Shown here: piece after piece, positions 26,757-36,517 of the stretch
Layout: every line of letters begins with the position of its first letter
Position numbering within the stretch: position 1 is the first letter of the stretch
The notes under the pieces: generated by a model
What the model saw: only the letters and a program-made list of their open reading frames with translations
Databases searched by the model: none
Told to the model about the DNA's origin: nothing
DNA from: Scylla paramamosain
Taxonomy: Eukaryota > Arthropoda > Malacostraca > Decapoda > Portunidae
Direction of reading: 5' to 3'
Assembly (NCBI RefSeq): GCF_035594125.1
Contig: NC_087161.1
Coordinates: 8,313,501-8,377,500, forward strand
DNA: 64,000 nucleotides
Translations under genes and position numbers: made by a program

Positions 26757-27935
26757 ATATAGATAAGTTATATAAATATTTCAATGATAAGTTACATACA
26801 GGGCAGTTAGCAAACATCCCTTATAGAGCAATAAGAATACAGAAGAATGACCCTAAATGGATGAATGTTACATTAGAACACTACATTAGGGCTGAAGAGA
26901 AGTATACATAATAGATTAAAGGCAGATTAAGGCCACAATATAATGAACTAGGAGGTTAATGAGAAAAGCTAAAAACAATCATGAATTAAAGGTAGCCAGC
27001 CAGGTGAGGATGGATTTTATCATGTATATAGGACAAAGAGTAGAGAAACAAAGAGTAGAGAAACAATAGGTCCATTAAAGGCAGCAGATGGGGTGCTTGT
27101 TAGTTTTGGGGAGATTAGTAAAATTCTGAATGAGTATTTGTAACTGTCTTCACCCAGGAAAACATGCAGGAAATGCTGAATAGTGAGCAGATGTTTAGAG
27201 CAGATGAGAATGAGCTGACAGATATTAGCATAACTAAGGAGATAGTGGAACAGGAGACAGATAGGCTAAGAAAGTCCAAGACACCAGGACCAGATGAAAT
27301 GTATCCCAGAGTACTCAAGGAATGCAAAGAGGTTATTAGTGAAATATTAGTTTCTGTCTTTAGGTACCAGTGATGGTACCAGTAACGTGGAGGCAGGCGA
27401 AAGTAGTGCCCATCTTTAAGAAAGGATATAAAACCTTAACGTCTAATTATAGATCTGTCAGCTTAATTTCTGATGTAGATAAAATAACAGTGTCAATAAT
27501 AGCAAGCATTTAGACAAACGTAACTTAATAAATCAGTCACAGCATGGCTTCATGAAGGGAAAGTCTTACCTGATGAACGTGTTAAGTTTTTACAGTAAAG
27601 TTTATGAAGTGGCAGATAATGGTGATAGTTATGACATCCTATATCTGGGCTTTAGTACAGCATTTGACAAGGTAACCCATCAGAGGCTCCTGAGAAAGGC
27701 TAGGGTGCACGGAATAAATGGGAAGGTGTTGCACTGGATAAAGTCATGGGTAAGCAACAGGCAACAGAGAGCTGTAATAAACGGCTCTAAGTCTGAGTGG
27801 TGTCAAGTAATTAGTGGGGTGCCACAGGGATCAGTATTAGGACCATTGTTGCTTTTAATATATATCAATGACTTGGATAGTGGAATTAGTAGTGATGTTA
27901 GTAAATTTGTGAATGACATGAAGATAGGTAGATTA

Positions 27936-28694
27936 CCATATTTGATGGTTCATAAGATGCACCTTTTCTCCCCCCAAAAAAAAGTCTCAGGAAATGAGCC
28001 TGCATCCTATGAGGCCAAGGTTCAGCATTAAGGCAGTGGTTGGTGGTAAGTCTATGGCAACAGAGGCTCTAAAATCAAACCCCAGACATCTTTGCACATG
28101 TAAACAAAGTGATGATTGGTACTACACCACAAAACAACTCTCTCTTTCAAGGTAACAATATATAATAGGTCATACTTACTGGTAATTCACATAGAATGAC
28201 ACCAGTCAGGAAGAATTTGCCTAAGCGACCATGCACCACACACTGCATGTACTAAAACAAACACGTAGTCAGTTACGCGCTGAACCCAGTGACGGGCAAG
28301 CTTCACTGCATTCTTTACAGTGTAATGCCGTTGCTCCTTGAGGTAAGACGCACTTTCATACAATTAAAATTGCACCTATCTTTTAACATTCTTATGAAAA
28401 AACTTTATTACCCCTGTAGTCTCTCTAAGTCACTGCTGACGCCATATGCCATATGTTTACATCTAACAACAGGATTGGTACATAGGCTACTAGCAAATAT
28501 TAAAGTTTTTAAATACAAAATATTGGGATCTAATAATGATCTAAATGCATGTGAGAGTCTTCAAATGTCAGGTGAAATCCTTCACTTCATATTTAGAGCT
28601 TAAATCCACTCATTTATCTTCTTTTTCATTTCAATGTCTGCCAAAACTGGGTGTGTCTTATGAGCCCATGCGTCTTATAAGCCATCAAATACAA
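27936..28694. mobile_element. 759-bp TA-flanked DNA transposon derivative inside copy E
   Basis: TA at 27934-27935 and again at 28695-28696. The ends are inverted: TATTTGATGGTTCATAAGAT (from 27939) on the left, TATTTGATGGCTTATAAGAC read inward from 28691 on the right. A TA duplication points to the Tc1/mariner-pogo group. The interior has no transposase motif; its 104-codon frame at 28289 is unrecognised. Excision of the element plus one TA joins AAG ATA GGT AGA to TTA ATT AGG TCA in frame, confirming it as an insertion into a pre-existing reverse transcriptase. Confidence 0.85.
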
Positions 28695-29089
28695 TAATTA
28701 GGTCAGAATCGGATGCCATCGCCTTGCAGGCAGATTTGGATAGGATGAACGAATAAACAGACAGATGGCAAATGCAGTTTAAAATCAACAAATGCAAAGT
28801 TCTTAGCATAGGTAGAGGAAATCCACACAGTATGTACACAATAAACAACAAAGTTCTAGTAGGTTTAGGGTATGAAAAGATTTAGGAGTCATAGTTAGTT
28901 CTGAACTCCATCTAAGAAAACAATGCATAGTGGTCAGAAACAAGGCAAATAGGGTATTAGGATTAATTTTTAAGAGTGTTAAAATTAGAAGTCCTGAAGT
29001 AAAATTAATGTTATATTTGGCGCTGGTCAGACCTTATCTAGACTATGCTGTAGTCTGCTTGTCACATCACTTTGCCACTTCAACTCATG

Positions 29090-30360
29090 GTGTGCAGTGT
29101 CTCCAACTCTCACAATGCAGACAAAACTGGCCTGTATTGGAAGACACTTCCTAGCAACAGTCAGGCTTCTAAGGAACTCAGCAGCATTCCTAGGAGGAAG
29201 ACAGTCAAGGACTGATTGTCAATTTTGGCATGTGCTAATGCTGATGGCACCCATCAACTCAAGCTGTTATTGTTGGAAAGAGTGTATCCAAGGGCACTAA
29301 AGGAAATAATGAACAAGCTTCCCACTGATTACTGTGGCAACCAGTCACCATGGTTTAAACAGGAAATAGTAACTGACTGGTTTTACCTCACCATATGTTC
29401 GACCCTGTTGTCCACCAGCACCAGAAATTGGTTTGGGATTAACGAGGAAGATGTAAGAGCTCTCATTCTTGATAATGCTCCTGCATATCCTTCCAAAACC
29501 TAACTCTGCAGCAAGGATGGCAAGATTAGGGCCATGTTCCTGCCACCAAACACCACTTCAGTGATACAGCCCATGGATTACTGTAATTTCTGTTTACAAC
29601 AGTGTTTGATTGTGACTGAAAATGAAAGGGACAAGGATGACTATGTTGATAACAGGGGCAAGAAAACACTGAAAATTTTCAGGTCCTACACAATCAAAGA
29701 CAATTTTTAACTGGGCAGAAGCATGGAAGAAAGTACCAGTAGCCAAACTAAAGAATGGATACAGCAATCTTCTCAAGACCACGAAGACCACCACAGAAAC
29801 CAGATTTTGAAGGTTTTGAACCATCAAGAGTTATGCAAATGTTATCTGCAGCTGGGCAAGGAGACAACGCTGAGGATGAGATGGAAGAGTGACTGGATGA
29901 GGATGTTGGTCTACCTAGCTACCACAACCAGACCAAGGAGGAAATTGTTCATGAGATGACAACACCCGAGCCACCTGAACAGGAGGAAAAGGAATCAGTA
30001 TTTGGGCTTTCTTTGTCTGCTGCAATTGATGCTGCAGACACACTCCTTAGTATATTTGACAAACTAAGAGGATCTCTGGTTCAGCATTAGAAGGTGATTT
30101 GCATCATGAGGTTGAACCTGATGAACAAATAGCAGGCAAGCCAGATGCAGCAGAAAATTTTGATGTTCTTCAAGCCTGTTCCATCTCCAGCAGAAAAACA
30201 AAGATGCACCCAGACAGAGACCTCCACTGTGTCTGGTTTCCACTTCCTCAGCCAGCTTCCCCTCCCTTCCCAGTATGAGCTCAGGTACCACCAACCCAAG
30301 TTCTTTACTGTTACACCAGAACCAACAGAAGCAATATTTACCAAGTCGGACAATGAATAA
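29090..30360 (+). pseudogene. Tigger-type (DDE_1) transposase, C-terminal two thirds, disabled
   Basis: The frame starts in the catalytic core with NADKTGLYWKTLPS; the first catalytic Asp codon is at 29120. It then has LACANADGTHQLKLLL (29224), the second Asp in LDNAPAYPS (29471) and the third in VIQPMDY (29576). The Asp pairs are 117 and 35 codons apart in one frame, fitting the pogo/Tigger DD(29-36)D arrangement. The frame is closed by TGA at 29213 and TAA at 29501. Further C-terminal sequence, with frame changes, reaches 30360 (SAAIDAADTLLSIFDKLRGS at 30020, KILMFFKPVPSPAEK at 30154). The N-terminal DNA-binding part is missing; it joins LINE copy E at about 29085. In an active element this enzyme would cut and rejoin transposon ends at TA. 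Confidence 0.8.
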
Positions 30361-30704
30361 CTAACCAGTTAGTATTAATATAGTTAGTATTAAGTGTAGT
30401 GATAAGGATACAGTGTTAAGTCTAATGCTAAGACAATAGTGTTAAGTGTTACATTAGTGGCTCGATAACCTATAGTGCATATTAAGGCCAGTAAAGTGTT
30501 TAGTATTAAGTGTGAAATCAACACTGAAAAGATAATTTTCTTTTCAGTCTACAAAACAGTACAGTACAGAGTGTTCAGTGTACAGTCTAGCACGGTTGCA
30601 TCATCTTCCCACCTTTGGCTTCATACAGTACACTACTAAAGCATTGTTTTCTTCCAAGGTAAGAAAAATTTAATTACTGCATTGTACTCTAATTTTATTG
30701 TGTA
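30361..30704. other. Probable 3' part of the Tigger remnant; no gene
   Basis: AT-rich, with recurring words such as AGTATTAAGTG and AGTGTTAAGT. No terminal inverted repeat matching a Tigger end was found. Confidence 0.4.
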
Positions 30705-31455
30705 CAATGGAACTTCAAACAAATCGATTTTAGAACAAAATTTTGGCCTCATTATTGCTTTGGTTGTGGTAACATAATTTGGTTCTAGAACAAAGTTACT
30801 TGATTTCAAATATTAAAAAGACATATCAAAGCTGGTTTATTACTAATTTATAGTTTCTATAAATATTTACTTAATTTTGATATATTTGGAGGAGAGACAC
30901 AGAATATAAGACAGTAATTCAATCTTTGAAATAAGGTAAATGTGATCCTGTTGAAAAGCCTCGATGTAAACAAACAGTTTTCAGTGCTCAGGAGTTATCC
31001 CGGGCCACCTGTGTTCTCTTGATGACCTCCAATGCCATCACTACAGCACAACTGCATTTTTCCAGTAGCTTTTCCCAGCAGCAAGATGTCTAAGTGTTAT
31101 GATCACCATTTTGGCAGTAAGTGGGTTGCTCCTTTCTGTGTCCTTCTGTAAAGCTTCCCTCACTAGATCAATGACAGAGAATACCTGCACGGTCTAAACA
31201 GTACCTTCTGATGAGTTCTGTGTCACTAAGTTAATTCAATACATCCTTTCTGGATAAATGATTTCTGAGCTGGACATGTTGTGAAGCAGCCATCTTGGCT
31301 ATGGAAGCATAGCCAAGACAGGGTAGACTGGGGTCTTGGAACAGATTAATCCATTTTACATGATTCCTATGGGGAAAATAGTTTTGGTTTTCAAACATTT
31401 CAGATTATGAATGGCATTCAGGAACAAATTAAGTTCTAGAACCAAGGTTCCACGG
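30705..31455. mobile_element. 751-bp TA-flanked MITE-like element
   Basis: TA at 30703-30704 and 31456-31457. The ends are short inverted repeats: CAATGGAACTT on the left and CCGTGGAACCT read inward on the right. Both are followed by TTCTAGAAC/TTTTAGAAC-type words. No coding motif inside. It fits a non-autonomous Tc1/mariner-group element; the ends are diverged, so the boundaries are less certain than for the two other TA-flanked elements. Confidence 0.6.
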
Positions 31456-31534
31456 TACTACAGTATTATTTACTGTACAGTAATAGAAAGGGATAGAGAG
31501 GGACATCAAGAAACCAACACACAAATACTGTAAT

Positions 31535-31752
<218 letters not shown>

Positions 31753-31989
31753 TTACCGGGTTGTATTTACCTAGTTGTGCTTTATGGGAAAAGAGCTATG
31801 CTCATGCTGTCCCATCTCCATATCTTTTAATATCCAACTTAGCCTTGAATCCATGTATACTTTCTGCATTTACTATCTCCTCACCCAGACTGTTCCATAC
31901 ATCAATACTTCTATATGGGAAATTATACTTTTGACGTCTCTTCTACAAGCACTCCTCTTCAGCCTCTTCCCATGTCCTCTAGTGTCTCA

Positions 31990-34672
31990 TGTATCCTAGA
32001 CCATTAAGTTGCTCCGGTCCACCTCCTCTACTCCCTCATATGCTTTATATATCGCAATCAAGTCTCCCCTTTCTCTCCTCTTTTCCAACATTGGTAGATG
32101 TATCCTTTCCAGTCTCTCTTCATATGACAAGTCCCTGATACTTGGTACCATCTTCGTAGCTGCTCTCTGAACTCTCTCCAACTTCCTTACATCCATTTTC
32201 TTATATGGCGATCACACTACTGCTGCATATTCTAGTCTAGGTCTTATCAGCGGCACGATCATCTTCCTGACCATCTCTTCATCCATATGTGCAAAGGCCT
32301 GCCTTATTCTTTTCAACAAGTTATAGGTTTCTCCTGTAATTTTGCTAATGTGTCTCTCCGAGGTCAGGTTTCCAGTCACTGTAACACTGAGATCCTTTTC
32401 CTCTTCTGCTCCTCTCAACCTTACACCATTCAACACATAATTTCCTTTTACTCTTCTTGTACTTTTTCCAAATTCTATTACTTTACACATCAACCTTACA
32501 CCATTCAACACATAATTTCCTTTTACTCTTCTTGTACTTTTTCCAAATTCTATTACTTTACACTTCTTTAAATTAAATTCCATTTCCCATCTATAACTCA
32601 ACTCTGATATCTTGTTGTAATGTTCCACAGTCCTCTGCACTTTCAACTTTCTTCAGCAACTTTGCATCATCCACAAAAAGACTCATGTAGCTGTTCACAC
32701 TCTCCATTATATCATTTATATAGACTGCAAACATGATTGGTGCAAGTACTGAGCCTTGGGGTACTCCACTTATGACTTCCCTCCATGATGATTTTTTATC
32801 TTTTACCACCGTTCTCATTTCTCTGTTTTGTCAAGAAATTTTCCATCCATCTCAGTAGGCCCCCCCTTAGCCCACCATTATGCTTCAACTTCCACAACAA
32901 TTTCCTGTGTGGCACTTTATCAAAGGCCTTCTTCAGGTCTAAATAAACACAATCAGCCCATCCATCTCTTTCTTGCATTATATCCACCACTCTAGAATAA
33001 AAACTCATTAAGTTTGTAACACATGATCTCCCTCTCCTAAATCCAAATTGTTGCTTTATTATCACTTCATTTCCTTTTAGGTACTGCATCCATTTATCCT
33101 TCACCAATCTTTCACATATTTTGCACACCACACTTGTTAGAGACACAGGTCTATAGTTTAAGGGCTCCTCTTTACTACCACCTTCGTAGATTGGCACTAT
33201 GTTGGCTCTCTTCTATTCAATTGGGACTCTACCTTCAATTAGGGAGCTCTCAATAATATTATGTATTACCCATATCAACTGCTGATTGCACTCTTTTAGT
33301 ATCCATCCTAACACTCCATCTGGTCCAGGGGGCCTTCCTAACGTCTAGTCCCTCCCCTCCATCTGTTTCTGGACATCCTCTTCAGTCACTTGGATTTTCC
33401 CCAGACCCATTTCCTCACTCATCTCACTCTGTTTTCTCTTTTGTGAATACTGGTTGAAGACTCCTGTTCATTATCTCTGCCAATTCAGCCAGATCCTCAC
33501 ACATTTCACCATTCACCTTCAATCTGCTTATTCCTTCTCTATTTTTCATTTTGCTGTTCACATATCTGAAGAATAGTTTTGGTTCCTCTTTGCATTTGTC
33601 CATAACATCTTTCTCATAATTTTTCCTTTCTTTTCTAATAACCCTTACATATTCATTTCTTGTAGTTGTGTAGTTTTGCCATAGCTCCTGGATATTTTTC
33701 CTCCGCCATCTATTCCATGCTGTTTCCCTCTCCTCCCTAGCTATTTCACATCTTCTATTATACCAGTCATTGTTATATCTTCTCTTTGTCTCTACTTTTG
33801 GTACATATCTTTTCACTCCCTCTTCATAAATAGTGATGAAAGCTTCCCACTTCATTTGCACATTACTTGCTGTGATAAGTGTACTCCAGTCTGCTTCACC
33901 AAAGTATCTCCTCATTTGTTCAAAATTTGACTTACCATAATTAAATTTTTCACTTTTATAATCTTCACATCTACTTTCCTCTCTTTTTCTTTAATACAAA
34001 ACCTTATCATGATATGGTCACTTTTTCCTAGTGAACAACTATAGTTCATGTCTTCTATAATATCTGTTTCTTTTGATAATACCAAATCAAGTCTTGATGG
34101 CTCCTCTCCTCCTCTGTATCTAGTGTTTTCCTCAACCCACTGTGTCATAATATTGTTCATTGCCAGTTTCAGAACCTTATCTCCTCATGAGTCTTCTCCT
34201 CCTCTTGTGTTCCACTCCTCCCAATTTATCTCTTTACAATTAAAATCTCCCATTATAACAATTTTGTTGTTTTCTTTAATTTTCTTTACAAGCCATTCTT
34301 TTGTCTCACTCAGCAACTGTTCATGCTCTTGTCTATTCCAGGTCTTTGTTTTGGTGGGACATATACCACTGTGACATATTGTATTCCTCTTCTTCCATTT
34401 ATTAGTTGTAAGTTTAGGCCTTCCACCAAGCCTTCTGCCTTTTCCACACTCTCCACCCTGATACCCTTTTTAATAAGCATCATCACTCCACCTCCTCCTT
34501 TTCCACATCTGTTTCTTATCCACATATTGTACTTTCCCCCTCCTAAATTTGGTGTCTCTGAATCTCTTAGTTTAGTTTCTACCATTGCCATGATGTATGG
34601 TTCATTTGCTTTTATAAATTCATTCACTTCATCCAACACTGAAACTAAACAATCCACATTAGTGTATGCCAC
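31990..34672 (-). pseudogene. ORF2 of copy F: endonuclease-reverse transcriptase, disabled
   Basis: Endonuclease: AMVETKLRDSE near 34575, GGGVMMLIKKG near 34490, VVYVPPK near 34370, SRLDLVLSKE near 34095, LGKSDHIMIRF near 34030, with the catalytic SDH kept. Linker with a WYNRRCEIAREERETAW block at 33770 and EPKLFFRYVNSKMK at 33585. Reverse transcriptase: NYRPVSLTSVVCKICERLVK at 33165, FGFRRGRSCVTNLMSFYSR at 33050, YLDLKKAFDKVPHRKLLWKL at 32950, SGVPQGSVLAPIMFAVYIND at 32770. The catalytic box reads FVDD instead of FADD (32683). The thumb carries a 25-residue tandem duplication. The C-terminal RPRLEYAAVV (32240) and a block to 31990 follow. Stops and frame changes at about 32815, 33200 and 33915 inactivate it. 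Confidence 0.85.
32416..32565. repeat. 75-bp tandem duplication within the copy F reverse transcriptase
   Basis: Units 32416-32490 and 32491-32565 are almost identical. The duplication is in frame and repeats KCKVIEFGKSTRRVKGNYVL plus NGVRL in the thumb region. Copies D and I have the segment once. Confidence 0.93.
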
Positions 34673-34703
34673 TGTCCATGTCCCTCCCTCTCTTACAGCT
34701 GTG

Positions 34704-34707
<4 letters not shown>

Positions 34708-34773
<66 letters not shown>
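34708..34773. repeat. (GT)n microsatellite, about 33 units
   Basis: Pure run lying between the 5' end of copy F and the 3' end of fragment F2. Confidence 0.97.
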
Positions 34774-34775
<2 letters not shown>

Positions 34776-34880
34776 ATCTAGTTGTATTCACATAGCTGAA
34801 ATTTACAGGGCCTGAGCTACACTTGTGTAGCTCAGGCCCATATCTACATTTGTCCAGTTTTTCCTTAAGGGGAGTGGATG
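34774..34880 (-). mobile_element. CR1-like LINE fragment F2: 3' terminus
   Basis: Begins at the GT run with TTTATCTAGTTGTATTCACAT, the reverse complement of the family 3' end. It then contains a perfect hairpin (34808-34839) and CATATCTACATTTGTCCAG, which on the minus strand matches the last ORF2 codons. Homology is lost after about 34880 and resumes at 35636. Confidence 0.7.
34808..34839. promoter_or_regulatory. Perfect 15-bp hairpin in LINE 3' UTR
   Basis: GGGCCTGAGCTACAC, then a TT loop, then GTGTAGCTCAGGCCC: the arms are exactly complementary. It lies about 35 bp from the 3' end of a LINE. LINE reverse transcriptases commonly recognise 3' stem-loops, so it may be a recognition structure; that role is inferred. 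Confidence 0.6.
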
Positions 34881-35635
34881 TCTTAAAAAATTACATTTTT
34901 CAACCCAGAGGTCAAAATTGACTTATTAACATCAAAGTCACCCTTAATATGTCTGGTATTTTCTGTGAAAACCCCAAGTTGTTACCATTATTCCTTATAT
35001 ATTTAAATTGCCTTTGTTTACCATTATTAAAGGGCTTTAAATGCCCCACGTGCCACGTGCTTGCCACATGCTCAGTCACCTGGCTTAGAAACTCACAATT
35101 TTAAAGCATTTTTTTTTTCTACTTCCTTTTAATGTTTTCTTCTTTTTTTTTTTTCAATATGTGTGCAGCTTCAGTTAGCAACATCACTGATGAGCCACGA
35201 GGAACTCAGAGGGAGGCTGGCCACTGTGGTCAGTCCTGCCAGAAGTCAGTGTGTCTGTGCTCCGCTATTCAAGGCTACTTCATTTTCTTTTGTATTTGGA
35301 AGCATGCCTCGTTATAATAAAGCAAAGTGTGCATGGATAGGTGCGGCAAAGAAGATGGGGGAAAAGAAAATAATCAAGAAGACTTGCATTGTGGCAACAA
35401 GTCACCACCACATGCTGCCTTTGTTTCACCACCACCACCACAGCATTCTAATCTATGGGCTAAATGCAGCAAAACTAAGTATATTGGGACCAAAAGAGCC
35501 AAATTTGTTGCCATTTTTTCCATATTAGATCACAACTTCGGGTACTTGAATCCAAGTTTGCTAACTCATCTTGGGTTTGGTGCCTCACAAAACACTCTCG
35601 CTGGGTTAGGCATTTAAGGAAGCAAAACAACTCCT
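34881..35635. other. Unidentified insert between two parts of LINE fragment F2
   Basis: About 755 bp that separates the 3' terminus from the thumb of F2. Short inverted words CCTTAAGG (34865) and TTTAAGGAA (35606) lie near the two edges but the similarity does not extend. Plus-strand frames at 35163-35617 contain a His-rich run and no recognisable domain. It could be an unclassified transposon. Confidence 0.35.
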
Positions 35636-35862
35636 GTAATTCTTCCAGTTCTGGAACCTTCTTCATTGCCATCCATTGTATTCTTTCTAGTTTTTTGACA
35701 TGTTTCTTTTTGTGGGAAGACCACAGTGATTCAGCATATTCCAACTTTGGTCTAATCATAGTGGTAATTAAACTATGTAACACAATTTTTATCTTTGACA
35801 AGCAAGTGTTATTTTCCAACTCCAACTCATTGCAAAACAATAGAAAATGCCCATTATTTGTC
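35636..35862 (-). mobile_element. CR1-like LINE fragment F2: reverse transcriptase thumb
   Basis: The minus-strand frame reads SLITTMIRPKLEYAESLWSS, then HKKKHVKKLERIQWMAMKKV and PELEEL. This block follows the palm in the D/F/H/I family (compare IVPLIRPRLEYAAVV of copy F and ITSIIRPEL of copy I). No catalytic motifs are included. Confidence 0.7.
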
Positions 35863-36127
35863 AAACTTTGCTTTTGTGGCTTTTAGAATGATATTTTGCC
35901 CCAAAATAGCTAAATTTCACCATTTTTCCAGATGCTGTCACAGAGAACTTCTTTGCTCTTGCCATGATCACATATGTGGCAGAATGCATCTGGGGAATGA
36001 TTGCAGCCTCTTGATGCCATTTTATCTCTTGTGATGTGTCTTCTCAGGTAGCCAAAGCAGAACTGATTGGTGGACTACAAGCCCCTACTTTTATATTGTC
36101 AAGCAGTAGTCTAAAATATTCTTAGTC
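35863..36127. other. No gene seen
   Basis: AT-rich spacer between fragment F2 and the TTC/GAA array. Confidence 0.4.
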
Positions 36128-36366
36128 TTTCTAGAATGTGTTCCAGAATGTTCTCAGTCTCTCTAGAATATTCTTGAACCTACTTAAGAAATATTCTGAA
36201 TCATTCTAGAAAATTCTTGTAGATTCTAGAAAATTCTTGATACTTCTACTACATATATCTACTGTATTCTAGAAAGTTCTAGAATATTCTGGAAATGTTT
36301 ACATTGAATAGAATGTTCTTAAATGTTCTAGAAACCTCTAAAAGTGTCTGGTAGAACATTCTGGAA
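36128..36366. promoter_or_regulatory. Cluster of heat-shock-element-like inverted TTC/GAA arrays
   Basis: Heat shock factor binds alternating TTC and GAA units spaced by two bases. Perfect runs visible here: TTCCAGAATGTTC (36141-36153, three units), GAATATTCTTGAA (36166-36178, three), TTCTAGAAAATTC (36204-36216 and 36224-36236, three each), a six-unit run at 36267-36294 in which every unit is exact, GAATGTTC (36311-36318), TTCTAGAA (36326-36333) and GAACATTCTGGAA (36354-36366, three). The cluster ends about 150 bp before LINE copy G. It may be a real heat shock factor target or a decayed minisatellite built from TTCTAGAA units; the sequence alone cannot decide. Confidence 0.55.
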
Positions 36367-36517
36367 GATTTGAGATTTCTGAAATGCAAACAAATTCTTC
36401 TAAATATGAGAAATTTCTTGCTAGATCTGGTCAGTTCAAGAATGATCTTATTAAAATTTAAAATCTTTTGAACACTTTATATTCTTTCTTTCATTGTTTT
36501 AACTTATTTGCAACATT

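Larger units (their letters stand above)
25750..29085 (+). mobile_element. CR1/L2-like LINE, copy E (different family from D)
   Basis: Plus-strand ORF2 remnant. Its sequence differs from the D/F/H/I family: endonuclease HIIALTETWLDMSGK, palm GVPQGSVLGPLLLLIYINDL, C-terminal LYLALVRPYLDYAV. It is interrupted by a purine-rich insert (about 26503-26756) and by a 759-bp TA-flanked element (27936-28694). It stops at about 29085, where Tigger transposase sequence begins, so the 3' end is missing. Confidence 0.85.
25760..29085 (+). pseudogene. ORF2 of copy E: endonuclease-reverse transcriptase, interrupted
   Basis: Endonuclease: YYTNCKRILNKINLL at 25786, IIALTETWLD at 25861, GGGVMLYTGIN at 25972, DSNFRNIDW at 26167, NILDLILTNREE at 26284, and ENSDHCEIRYK at 26356 with the catalytic SDH present. 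Reverse transcriptase: SKTPGPDEMYPRVLKEC at 27275, a degenerate NYRSVSLIS near 27445, QHGFMKGKSYLMNVLSFYSK at 27540, STAFDKVTHQRLL at 27654, GVPQGSVLGPLLLLIYINDL at 27818. The catalytic box reads FVND instead of FADD at 27905. The frame resumes after the inserted element with LIRSESDAIALQADLDRMNE at 28695 onward, then the thumb to about 29065. Stops occur throughout. Confidence 0.82.
31751..34690 (-). mobile_element. CR1-like LINE, copy F
   Basis: Reverse-strand copy of the D/H/I family. The 3' end is at 31751, where ATTTACCGGGTTGTATTTACCTAGTTG meets the GT microsatellite. The 5' end is near 34690, truncated within the first codons of the endonuclease (MAYTNVDCLVSVLDEVNEF near 34670). No ORF1 is present. 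Several coding blocks are longer than in copies H and I. Confidence 0.88.

Noticed and set aside
35163..35617. Two overlapping plus-strand frames of about 100-120 codons with a His run
   Set aside because: The His run comes from CAC repeats; no domain, and the frames lie in an insert between LINE parts.
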